Assembly (NCBI GenBank): GCA_913051935.1
Contig: CAJXCU010000017.1
Span: 1-44,341 of the forward strand
DNA from: an uncultured Flavobacteriales bacterium
GTDB lineage: Bacteria; Bacteroidota; Bacteroidia; Flavobacteriales_D; Crocinitomicaceae
Direction of reading: 5' to 3'
Length of the DNA: 44,341 nucleotides
The notes beneath the pieces are model-generated. The model saw only the letters and a program-made list of their open reading frames with translations, was not told the DNA's origin and made no database searches. Shown piece after piece: positions 36,140 to 43,787 of this stretch (its first letter is position 1; the number at the start of each line of letters is the position of its first letter). Made by a program: the position numbers and the translations under genes.

Positions 36140-36148
36140 TTATCCACA
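36140..36148 (+). other. Single perfect DnaA-box sequence upstream of parA
   Basis: TTATCCACA, identical to the consensus DnaA box, in the 235-base gap between rplS and parA. Only one copy was seen, so it is more likely a regulatory site or chance match than an origin. Confidence 0.4.
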
Positions 36149-36280
36149 AAGATAGGTGCAAAATTAAAAGCGTTTAGATATAAACAAAATTAACCGTCAT
36201 TTCGTTGAAAAGTTCCTTCATTACGGTCTAAACCCAAGCACAACTTCTTTTAAATTTACAATAAACAAACACACTTAAGG

Positions 36281-37093
36281 ATGGCCAAGATCATTGCAAT
36301 TGCAAATCAAAAAGGAGGCGTTGGTAAAACCACGACAACAATTAACCTAGGAGGATGCCTTGGTGTACTAGAGTATAAAACGTTAATCGTAGATGCAGAC
36401 CCTCAGGCGAATGCAACCTCCGGAACTGGATTCAATCCTTCTGCCGTCAAAAACATTTATGACTGCCTCGTTAAAGGATATCATCCAAAAGAGGTAATTG
36501 TCAAAACAGAAAGTCCGAATTTGGATATCCTACCAGCCCATATCGACTTGGTTGGTGCAGAGCTAGAAATGATTCACCTTCCGAACCGAGAATATTTGCT
36601 CAAGGAAGCCTTGGAAAAAGTAAAAGATGACTATGACTTTATTTTAATAGACTGCTCCCCTTCACTAGGTCTGATCACTGTCAACTCATTGGCTGCCGCC
36701 CATTCTGTATTGATTCCCGTCCAATGCGAATACTTCGCCCTAGAAGGACTAAGTAAGCTACTCAATACCATAAAAATTGTTCAAGGACGCCTGAATGAAA
36801 CCCTTGAGATTGAAGGCATGCTCTTAACAATGTACGATACACGTCTAAGATTGGCCAATCAGGTGGTAGATGAATTAAAAACCCACTTCCAGGAATTGGT
36901 CTTTGATACTGTCATTCACAGAAATACAACCTTGAGCGAAGCATCAAGCCACGGCGCGACCATTATTATGCATGACGCTTCTTGTAAAGGCTCCATAAAC
37001 TATCTAAACTTTGCTAGAGAAATTCTTCAAAAGAATGACCTAACAAAAATTGAAAATGGTGATAAATTTATTGAAATAGACAATGAACTCTAA
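36281..37093 (+). CDS. parA: Chromosome partitioning ATPase ParA/Soj
   Basis: 270 residues. Deviant Walker A KGGVGKTTT near residue 11, Walker A' IVDADPQANATSG and Walker B ILIDCSPSLG are intact. It works with ParB to segregate origins. First gene of a long plus-strand run that continues through parB, DUF5683, dapB, lepB, wbqC, tag and a barrel gene with overlaps or small gaps. The coding end overlaps parB by 11 bases. No parS-like palindrome was seen in the window. Confidence 0.95.
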   Translation: MAKIIAIANQKGGVGKTTTTINLGGCLGVLEYKTLIVDADPQANATSGTGFNPSAVKNIYDCLVKGYHPKEVIVKTESPNLDILPAHIDLVGAELEMIHLPNREYLLKEALEKVKDDYDFILIDCSPSLGLITVNSLAAAHSVLIPVQCEYFALEGLSKLLNTIKIVQGRLNETLEIEGMLLTMYDTRLRLANQVVDELKTHFQELVFDTVIHRNTTLSEASSHGATIIMHDASCKGSINYLNFAREILQKNDLTKIENGDKFIEIDNEL

Positions 37094-37958
37094 TTCAGAT
37101 AAAAAACCGGCTTTAGGTAGAGGGCTTAGCGCGATCCTGCAAAATTCAGATACTGATGTAACTTCCGTAAGAACAGCGCCAGCAGGTTCAGTTTCCGAAA
37201 TTACCATTGGTGCCATTGAAACAAATCCATTCAATCCAAGAACGAATTTTGAAAAAGAGGCTCTATTTGACCTTCGAGATTCCATTCTTGAGCATGGCAT
37301 CATACAACCACTTACGGTTCGTAAAATGGGTCATGACAAGTACCAGCTGATCTCTGGTGAAAGAAGGTATCGGGCATCCCAGCTTGCAGGACTAAAAACA
37401 GTTCCTGCCTATATCCGAATTGCCAATGACCAGAATATGTTGGAGTACGCGTTGGTAGAAAATATTCAGCGAGAAGACCTCAACGCCATTGAAATCGCAC
37501 TTTCTTATGAACGCCTTTTATCAGAGTGCGCGCTTACGCAAGAAGAGCTGAGTGACAAAATCTCAAAATCACGGTCCAATATTGCGAATTATATTCGTCT
37601 TTTAAAGCTGCCTTCAGAGATACAAGCAGGATTGAGGGACCGTTTGATCACAATGGGGCATGCAAGGGCTTTATTGTCCCTAAGCTCTGAGGCAGAGCAG
37701 CTCCTACAATACAAAGATATCCTTGAGCATAAACTTTCCGTTCGGGCGATCGAAGAAAAAGTGAAAGGGCAAAAACCAGCAATAAAATCGAGTGCCAAAG
37801 CGACGCATATTTCCGCTGAAACGAAGGCCTCACTCACCTCCTACTACAATACCCCAATTAAAATTTACCAAAACAAAAATGGAGCGGGTAAGATTCACTT
37901 AAACTTCTCAAGCGAGGATGAGCTCCAACGTCTGGTAAAATTACTGCTGAACAAATGA
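37083..37958 (+). CDS. parB: Chromosome partitioning protein ParB
   Basis: 291 residues. N-terminal CTP-binding/ParB domain (IETNPFNPRTNF, SGERRYRASQLAGL, VENIQREDLNAIE), central helix-turn-helix (LSDKISKSRSNIANYIRLLKLP, then GHARALLSL) and a C-terminal dimerisation part. It binds parS and spreads as a clamp. Starts inside parA and ends overlapping the DUF5683 gene by four bases. Confidence 0.95.
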   Translation: MNSNSDKKPALGRGLSAILQNSDTDVTSVRTAPAGSVSEITIGAIETNPFNPRTNFEKEALFDLRDSILEHGIIQPLTVRKMGHDKYQLISGERRYRASQLAGLKTVPAYIRIANDQNMLEYALVENIQREDLNAIEIALSYERLLSECALTQEELSDKISKSRSNIANYIRLLKLPSEIQAGLRDRLITMGHARALLSLSSEAEQLLQYKDILEHKLSVRAIEEKVKGQKPAIKSSAKATHISAETKASLTSYYNTPIKIYQNKNGAGKIHLNFSSEDELQRLVKLLLNK

Positions 37959-38500
37959 AAGCTTTGACGTTTTTATGCGCCACATTGTTTGCACTCAGCA
38001 CTGCTTACAGCCAAAATACTGCCCTAGATACCAACCAAACCCATCCCTTTAATAAATCAGTGCTATTTTCTGCGATTATTCCAGGAGGTGGACAAATCTA
38101 CAATAGCATCAAAAAGAAAAAAGGTTTCCCTCATGCAATTTGGAAAGTTCCACTGATCTATGGAGGATTAGGTGCCACCATATATATGCTTGCTCAAAAT
38201 CAAAGCATTCAAAAGAACTTAAAGACAGAATACACAAATCGAATCAATAATGAGTCAGGAAGCCAAGAATGGGAGGCTTATGACGACCAAGGAGTGCTGT
38301 TTTTATACCAGCAATACGTAGACCAGAGAGACCTCTCTATTCTGGCTGTAGGAGCAGTCTATCTGTTTCAAATTTTAGAGGCTGGTGTGGCATCCCATTT
38401 TATTTCTTTTGATGTGAGCGAGGATCTATCGTTCAGAGTTCACCCGACTATCCTAGGGAATACAACGCCTGGAATTAACATAAGTTTGAATTTCAAATAA
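37955..38500 (+). CDS. DUF5683-family membrane protein
   Basis: 181 residues with a signal peptide (1-19), the conserved IIPGGGQIYN segment near residue 45 that marks DUF5683, and two predicted membrane helices (about 65-80 and 128-145). No function is known to me. Its fixed place between parB and dapB in Bacteroidota argues for a conserved envelope role. ATGA overlap with parB shows tight coupling. Confidence 0.82.
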   Translation: MKALTFLCATLFALSTAYSQNTALDTNQTHPFNKSVLFSAIIPGGGQIYNSIKKKKGFPHAIWKVPLIYGGLGATIYMLAQNQSIQKNLKTEYTNRINNESGSQEWEAYDDQGVLFLYQQYVDQRDLSILAVGAVYLFQILEAGVASHFISFDVSEDLSFRVHPTILGNTTPGINISLNFK

Positions 38501-38534
38501 ATACAAATCCTCAAATAATCATACCTTAGCAGAC

Positions 38535-39254
38535 GTGAAAATAGCAATCATAGGATATGGCAAAATGGGCAAGGAGATTGAAAAAGTCGCCCTTGATAGA
38601 AACCATACTATAGTGCATGTATTTTCAGAAGATGTGCCTTTTCTAGATGCACAAGAGATTGATGCCGATGTGGCCATTGAATTTACAGCCCCAAAGCTTG
38701 CTGTGCCACATATGGAGCATTGTCTAAAATTGAACCTGCCCGTAGTAGTCGGCACAACCGGATGGGCCGCTGCTTTACCAAGTATAGAAAAAGCAAGGGC
38801 GGAATACAACGGAAGTATTCTGTATGCCTCTAATTTTAGCCTTGGTGTTCATTTGTTCTTTGAAATGACTAAAAAGCTGAGCAAATTAATGAATGGACAT
38901 GACTATCAACCGACGATTACAGAAACACACCATACAGAGAAACTCGATCAACCTAGCGGAACAGCAATTACCACAGCTGAACATGTTATAAATGAAATTA
39001 AAACACTAATATCATGGGAGTTAAATGACTCTACTTCTAAAATTGATTTAGATAAATTACCCATTATTTCTAAGCGTATCGAAAATGTACCAGGCACCCA
39101 TGAGGTCTCCTTTATCTCAGATATCGATGAGCTAAGCCTGACACACAAAGCAAACAACAGAAAAGGATTTGCACTCGGTGCAGTAATTGCAGCAGAGTGG
39201 ATTCTAGATAAAAAAGGCCTATTCACGATGAGTGATGTACTTAATTTAACATAA
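38535..39254 (+). CDS. dapB: 4-hydroxy-tetrahydrodipicolinate reductase
   Basis: 239 residues. NAD(P)-binding IAIIGYGKMGKEI at the N-terminus; catalytic ETHHTEKLDQPSGTA with the expected His and Lys; NFSLGVHLFFEM between. It makes tetrahydrodipicolinate for lysine and diaminopimelate (cell wall) synthesis. GTG start at 38535; a degenerate -7 box (TACCTTAG, 38522-38529) ends five bases upstream, so an internal promoter is possible. It precedes lepB by one base. Confidence 0.95.
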   Translation: MKIAIIGYGKMGKEIEKVALDRNHTIVHVFSEDVPFLDAQEIDADVAIEFTAPKLAVPHMEHCLKLNLPVVVGTTGWAAALPSIEKARAEYNGSILYASNFSLGVHLFFEMTKKLSKLMNGHDYQPTITETHHTEKLDQPSGTAITTAEHVINEIKTLISWELNDSTSKIDLDKLPIISKRIENVPGTHEVSFISDIDELSLTHKANNRKGFALGAVIAAEWILDKKGLFTMSDVLNLT

Positions 39255-39255
39255 C

Positions 39256-41136
39256 ATGAGCATACTATATTTTTACATCTTTCTACTTGTTCATCCCTAC
39301 CTATCGATGTGGTGGAAATCCTTTCCTACTGCAGGACGCGCCTCTTGGGAAGCACTCGTTCCGGGCTACAACTACTTTGTAGTATTTAAGCTTACCTGTA
39401 ACAAACCATTCTGGGCCTTGCTCTTGGCATTTCCTGGGATCCATTTGGTCATGTGGGCTACAGCAAACCTATCCTACGTTAGAAGGTTTGGCTACTATTC
39501 CTTTACAGATACACTTCAGGGCATCTTTTTTCCTTACTACCTCATGCAGCAATGTTCGAGAGAAGACAGCTTTTTTGGCACAGAAACAAATTGGTCAAAT
39601 TCTGCTGAGCGAGAAACTAGAAAATGGGGAGACCACGTTGCATTGTTTTTGGCATTGCCTGTTATTGGTCATGTTGTAGCCATCAGTATCGATATGGTCA
39701 CCCGAGATAAACCCGGAACAAAATCTAGGGTCAAGGAATGGGGAGACTCTATTCTTTTTGCACTCGTTGCAGCAAGCATTATCAGAACATACGTCTTTGA
39801 GCCATTTCAGATTCCTACAGGATCTATGGAAAAAACCCTTCTTGTCGGAGATTTTCTATTTGTGAATAAACTTGCCTACGGCTCGAAGGTCCCTGTAACG
39901 CCACTCTCCTACCCACTTGTACACAACACAGTGCCCTGGGTAAATATGAAATCATATACAGGTCTTGAGAAGGGAGAATACACGAGGTTACCAGGATTTG
40001 GGTCGGTACAACGAAATGAGGTTGTGGTCTTTAATTACCCCTCAGGTGACACGGCGGTGTATGATCCAAGAATGCCGAATGGTTTAATGGGACATGATTA
40101 TCATGGCATCCTGAATCAAGAGGCATTTTATCAATACCAGAAAGCAAAGGCGGCAAAGCTCCAACAAGCGAAAAAGACTTTAACTGACAGCGCCTTTACT
40201 GTCGCCTATGAGAATTTCTGCCAGACCTACATCAAGAACGCCACACCATGGAGAAAAATAGCCAGAGAGCGGCTTGCAAATGGGAACTTCCCAGAATATA
40301 TGGGCACCAATGAAAGCTTACCCGCCAAACATGGAGGACTGATCTACAGACCCGTAGACAAAAGAGAAAACTACATCAAGCGTTGTGTAGGGATTCCTGG
40401 AGACACCCTTGAGATCATTGATGCAGTGCTCTATGTAGATGGAAAACCAGCACATGTCGCAGAAAATCAAGCGTTAGAATATCAAATTAGCAAGAAGCTT
40501 GTTGAATTTCCAGGAGCATCAGAGATGTTTGAGGAGTATGGACTTGAAAATGCACCCAATCAATCGAGAATGGACTTTAGGGATGCTGATTTTCGCAATC
40601 CAAACAACTATGTACTGACATTGACAGCGGCACAAAGAAAAGAAATAGAAAAAGACTTCAATATCCAACTTGACCTCGTATTAGAGCCACAATATTCGGA
40701 CGATCCGAAATATATTCCCTCTGGTCAAGACCTTATTGACAACATGAATTATTTCCCGAAAGACTTCAATATCAACAATACACCCACAAATTTCACTCGA
40801 TTTGTTGTGCCCAAAAAGAGAACAACCGTTGCCATAAATGCAGATAATATCGCGTGGTACAGAAGAATTATTCGCGCCTATGAAGGGCATCAACTTGAAG
40901 AAAAAGAAGATGGCATATACATCGATGGGCAAAAGACCGATTCCTACACCTTCGCCATGAATTACTATTGGCTGATGGGAGACAACCGCTACAATTCGGC
41001 AGATTCTAGAGTTTGGGGATTTGTTCCTGAAGACCACGTCGTTGGTCGAGCATCCTTGGTTTGGCTCTCCAAAAGTGCCTATATTGAGAGCTTTGGCGGC
41101 ATCCGATGGGAACGAATATTTAAATGGATTGAATGA
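39256..41136 (+). CDS. lepB: Signal peptidase I with N-terminal DUF5684-type membrane domain
   Basis: 626 residues, about twice the usual bacterial LepB. Residues 1-150 form a multi-helix membrane region (DUF5684-like), then the peptidase: box B with catalytic Ser190 in QIPTGSMEKTLL, box D with Lys375 in YIKRCVGIPGDTLE, and box E GDNRYNSADSR near 575. A charged insertion at about 275-365 separates boxes C and D, and another of roughly 150 residues lies between D and E. It removes signal peptides at the inner membrane. Its 3' end overlaps the WbqC gene by four bases. Confidence 0.92.
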   Translation: MSILYFYIFLLVHPYLSMWWKSFPTAGRASWEALVPGYNYFVVFKLTCNKPFWALLLAFPGIHLVMWATANLSYVRRFGYYSFTDTLQGIFFPYYLMQQCSREDSFFGTETNWSNSAERETRKWGDHVALFLALPVIGHVVAISIDMVTRDKPGTKSRVKEWGDSILFALVAASIIRTYVFEPFQIPTGSMEKTLLVGDFLFVNKLAYGSKVPVTPLSYPLVHNTVPWVNMKSYTGLEKGEYTRLPGFGSVQRNEVVVFNYPSGDTAVYDPRMPNGLMGHDYHGILNQEAFYQYQKAKAAKLQQAKKTLTDSAFTVAYENFCQTYIKNATPWRKIARERLANGNFPEYMGTNESLPAKHGGLIYRPVDKRENYIKRCVGIPGDTLEIIDAVLYVDGKPAHVAENQALEYQISKKLVEFPGASEMFEEYGLENAPNQSRMDFRDADFRNPNNYVLTLTAAQRKEIEKDFNIQLDLVLEPQYSDDPKYIPSGQDLIDNMNYFPKDFNINNTPTNFTRFVVPKKRTTVAINADNIAWYRRIIRAYEGHQLEEKEDGIYIDGQKTDSYTFAMNYYWLMGDNRYNSADSRVWGFVPEDHVVGRASLVWLSKSAYIESFGGIRWERIFKWIE

Positions 41137-41720
41137 CGGCGGTATTTCCAAGTGCTTATTTTCCGAGCATAGGATACCTTCAGGCCTATTTCTCACATCA
41201 AGACCGATGTATTGAGGTCTATGAAAGTTTCCCAAAACAAACATGTAGAAATCGCTGTGACATTTCGACGAGTATGGGAAAGCTTCGGCTCAGTCTACCG
41301 CTCAAGAAACCCCAGGGGTCAAAAACCATGACCAAAGACATTTTATTGGATGGTTCAGCAAGCTGGCAAAAAGAACATTGGCGCAGTATTCGAACCGCCT
41401 ATGCTGCTGCCCCTTACTTTGAGCAATATGACAAGGAGATCCACCAGCTAATTCATACCAAGCACAATCACTTAGTTGACCTTAATTTCGAAATTCTAGA
41501 ATTTATTCACGAGGTAGTTGACCTAGCTTTTGATCGGCAGGAGACTGACCGATACAATGCTGACGGCATCATAGACCTTCGCAACGATACATTTGAGCCT
41601 CAAGAAACACCCCCTTATTTTCAGGTCTTTTCTGAAGAAAATGGATTCATACCTCACCTATCCATATTGGATCTCCTGTTCAATGAGGGGCCATTTATCA
41701 GAAACTGGATTTTAAGCTAG
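41133..41720 (+). CDS. wbqC: WbqC-family protein
   Basis: 195 residues. The PSAYFPSIGYLQAYF opening and SWQKEHWRSIRTAYAAAPYF middle are hallmarks of the WbqC-like family, found near polysaccharide genes and, in this phylum, after lepB. Enzymatic activity is not established. Begins inside lepB (ATGA) and ends directly before the tag gene. Confidence 0.85.
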   Translation: MTAVFPSAYFPSIGYLQAYFSHQDRCIEVYESFPKQTCRNRCDISTSMGKLRLSLPLKKPQGSKTMTKDILLDGSASWQKEHWRSIRTAYAAAPYFEQYDKEIHQLIHTKHNHLVDLNFEILEFIHEVVDLAFDRQETDRYNADGIIDLRNDTFEPQETPPYFQVFSEENGFIPHLSILDLLFNEGPFIRNWILS

Positions 41721-41726
41721 GTGCAG

Positions 41727-42245
41727 ATGAGCTACTGTAATTACTGCAATGGCCTACCCCAAAATGACATGCACCGCATCTATCATGATACCGTCTATGG
41801 ACAAAAATGCGAGGATGACCAGGAGCTTTTTGGTAGGTTAATTCTAGAGATCAATCAGGCAGGACTTTCTTGGTCTACGATCTTAAAAAAATCAGAAAGC
41901 ATTCGAAGTGCGTATGTAAATTTTAACATTCAACAAATTGCCGACTTTGATGATACAAAAATCAAAGCCCTAATGAAAGACTCAGGAATTATAAGACATC
42001 GGGGTAAAATCAAGGCCATCATTTACAATGCACAACAGGTGCTTAAAATTCAGGAGCAATACCATTCATTTTTTGAATGGATTGAAGAAAAAGGTGAAAT
42101 AACTTTGGATGAATGGATAAAAGTCTTCAAAAAGAGTTTTAAATTTGTTGGCAAGGAAATTGTGAAAGAGTTCCTGATGGGTACAGGTTTTATAGAAGGC
42201 GCACATGAGCCGGCTTGCCCAATGTACACAAAATTAATACCTTAA
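41727..42245 (+). CDS. tag: DNA-3-methyladenine glycosylase I
   Basis: 172 residues, Tag family. It excises 3-methyladenine from alkylated DNA. The zinc-binding cysteine/histidine set of the family fits CNYC near the N-terminus, YHDTVYG, and HEPACPMY near the C-terminus; NQAGLSWSTIL and KFVGKEIV cover the base-pocket region. A GTG at 41721 could also be the start. The coding end overlaps a possible upstream reading of the next gene but not its chosen ATG. Confidence 0.9.
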   Translation: MSYCNYCNGLPQNDMHRIYHDTVYGQKCEDDQELFGRLILEINQAGLSWSTILKKSESIRSAYVNFNIQQIADFDDTKIKALMKDSGIIRHRGKIKAIIYNAQQVLKIQEQYHSFFEWIEEKGEITLDEWIKVFKKSFKFVGKEIVKEFLMGTGFIEGAHEPACPMYTKLIP

Positions 42246-42250
42246 TACCG

Positions 42251-42928
42251 ATGAAAAATTTTCTTCTTATTTGTTTCACCCTTTTTATGGTTCAGGCCAT
42301 GAACGCACAGGTCAGTATCAGTGCTGGAACCGGTTTTTTACGAGGTTTCCAATCTGAAAAATCTTTCTTTGGCCTGCATGGTGGTTTTGAGCTACCCCGC
42401 AACAATGATGTTACCCTTTATGGAAGGGTGGGTCAATACTTTGCACAAAATGAAGACCAGGCAAGCACTGCCCTTGTGACAGCACAGGACTTTACAACGG
42501 TTCCCTACCAGCTGCAGGTCAACTATTTTTCATCCTTTAATTACACGACCCTTGAGGGAGGTACGCGGTACTACATCGGAAATGACTATGACTATGGTTT
42601 TTCAGGCTATGGAGGCAGCAACTTCATGTTGGCGTTCAATACCGTGAAGCGCGATTATGAAAAAACAGATATTACTGGTATGTATGAATGGGAAGGCCAA
42701 TACCAAACTGGCGGAAATGAAGAAACCTCAGGTCGGATTATTTCATTTGCACTCGGACTTCAAGGAGGTTTAAAATATACGTTCCCAGGCACAGGCACAG
42801 TTTACTTTGACATTAGCGCGCAATACGCGATTGCAGGGGTTGGTAACAATGAGACCGCCAACAATACGAACCTCTATTCCCCACTCTACTTCATATTCAA
42901 TGTAGGGTTCAGAAAAGACCTGTACTAA
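42251..42928 (+). CDS. Predicted outer-membrane beta-barrel protein
   Basis: 225 residues from ATG 42251, chosen because it opens the signal peptide (ending NAQ at residue 17); the reading from 42215 would run through tag. Aromatic-rich alternating strands (YGRVGQYF, YTTLEGGTRYYIG, FDISAQYAIAG) point to an eight- to ten-stranded barrel. No family recognised. Last gene of the parA run and convergent with aroK, sharing four bases at the stops. Confidence 0.7.
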   Translation: MKNFLLICFTLFMVQAMNAQVSISAGTGFLRGFQSEKSFFGLHGGFELPRNNDVTLYGRVGQYFAQNEDQASTALVTAQDFTTVPYQLQVNYFSSFNYTTLEGGTRYYIGNDYDYGFSGYGGSNFMLAFNTVKRDYEKTDITGMYEWEGQYQTGGNEETSGRIISFALGLQGGLKYTFPGTGTVYFDISAQYAIAGVGNNETANNTNLYSPLYFIFNVGFRKDLY

Positions 42929-43458
42929 GACAGCTTAAGCTTCTGAATGATTTCTTGGGTTACCTGCGGAACCGCAGCATTTGCATTTACGGTAATATCG
43001 GCTTCTGCGTAAGCCCTTTTGCGTGTTTCAAGCTGTTGCTCCAAAACTTCTTTTCGCTTGCCCAGATCGTCTAATAAGGGCCTTGTCTTATTGTCTTTTA
43101 GGCGTTCAAGGATGGAAGTTATGCTGGCCTCTAAATAAATGATTGAAGCGATTGGCGCGAAGAAGTCTCGAATCTCACCTTGCATCCAAGCACCCCCTCC
43201 TAATGCCACAACACTTGGACGCGATAAATCTAATTCTAAAACAGTATTCCTTTCCAATTCTCTGAACCTCCCCTCGCCCTGCTGTGAAAAAATCTCGGTG
43301 ATGGATATACCTTCACTTTCCTCCACACAGTCATCTAAATCTATAAAGCTAAAATTCAGCTGCTTAGAAAGTGCAGCGCCAATGGTTGATTTGCCAGAAC
43401 CACTCAGACCTACAAGAACAATTACATGGGCTTTTGGGTTTATAGTCATATCATTCAT
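42925..43458 (-). CDS. aroK: Shikimate kinase
   Basis: 177 residues. Walker A GLSGSGKST, the shikimate-binding IDLDD segment, FRELE, GGGAW and the lid region RLKDNKTRPLL are all typical. It phosphorylates shikimate in aromatic amino-acid synthesis. An alternative ATG lies three codons downstream at 43449. The upstream side faces the tRNA-Lys promoter. Confidence 0.93.
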   Translation of the reverse strand: MNDMTINPKAHVIVLVGLSGSGKSTIGAALSKQLNFSFIDLDDCVEESEGISITEIFSQQGEGRFRELERNTVLELDLSRPSVVALGGGAWMQGEIRDFFAPIASIIYLEASITSILERLKDNKTRPLLDDLGKRKEVLEQQLETRKRAYAEADITVNANAAVPQVTQEIIQKLKLS

Positions 43459-43510
43459 GGGTGATTTGAATAAAAAGAAATATGCAGTGTTAAATTTACT
43501 TCTTTTATAG

Positions 43511-43541
43511 TTTGATTTACTGAATATTCCATTTATATTTG
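43511..43541 (+). promoter_or_regulatory. Consensus promoter of tRNA-Lys
   Basis: TTTG at 43511-43514, exactly 19 bases, TATATTTG at 43534-43541; the tRNA begins at 43555. This is the best promoter match in the window. Confidence 0.8.
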
Positions 43542-43554
43542 CACCCTCAAAACC

Positions 43555-43627
43555 GATCTCCTAGCTCAGTTGGTAGAGCAACGCCCTTTTAAGGCGTGGG
43601 TCCTGGGTTCGAGCCCCAGGGGGATCA
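43555..43627 (+). tRNA. tRNA-Lys (anticodon TTT)
   Basis: 73 bases folding as a full cloverleaf: acceptor 43555-43561 with 43620-43626, D stem GCTC/GAGC, anticodon stem ACGCC/GGCGT around loop CTTTTAA (anticodon 43588-43590), T stem CTGGG/CCCAG with loop TTCGAGC, discriminator A. The 3' CCA is not encoded. It reads AAA/AAG and is a substrate of MnmA. The tyrosine recombinase gene directly downstream suggests that its 3' end serves as an integration site. Confidence 0.97.
43598..43627 (+). other. Candidate attachment site (3' end of tRNA-Lys)
   Basis: Tyrosine recombinases of integrative elements commonly use the T-arm and acceptor end of tRNA genes as the core. The recombinase gene starts 160 bases downstream and points away. 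The matching repeat at the far end of the element is outside the window, so the core limits are not visible. Confidence 0.4.
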
Positions 43628-43651
43628 CTTGGAGAAATCCAAAATCTATCT

Positions 43652-43686
43652 AAAGTCCTTGAAACACTTGTTTTAAGGGCTTTTTT
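43652..43686 (+). terminator. Rho-independent terminator after tRNA-Lys
   Basis: Stem of 13-14 pairs (43652-43665 with 43670-43683, two G-T wobbles), loop ACTT and T-run ending at 43686. It ends the tRNA transcript 25 bases after the tRNA. Confidence 0.85.
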
Positions 43687-43727
43687 GCTTTTCTACATTT
43701 TCGTTAAAACACGATATCGGTCGAAAT

Positions 43728-43773
43728 TTGTGTCGCCCTTGTGTCACCTTCACTAAATATATTGTGTCACCTT
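43728..43773 (+). repeat. Three direct repeats TTGTGTCACCTT, candidate integrase arm sites
   Basis: Copies at 43728-43739 (two differences), 43739-43750 and 43762-43773; start-to-start distances 11 and 23 bases, about one and two helical turns. They lie between the tRNA and the recombinase start, where arm-type binding sites would be expected. Confidence 0.55.
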
Positions 43774-43787
43774 AATAAATTAACCCT

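Noticed and set aside
36046-36280. Possible replication origin next to parAB.
   Set aside because: Only one DnaA box, no cluster of boxes, no dnaA or other origin-associated genes in the window and no parS palindrome seen.
40681-41244. 187-codon minus-strand ORF opposite lepB and wbqC.
   Set aside because: Covers conserved coding sequence of two real plus-strand genes; long only because of codon composition.
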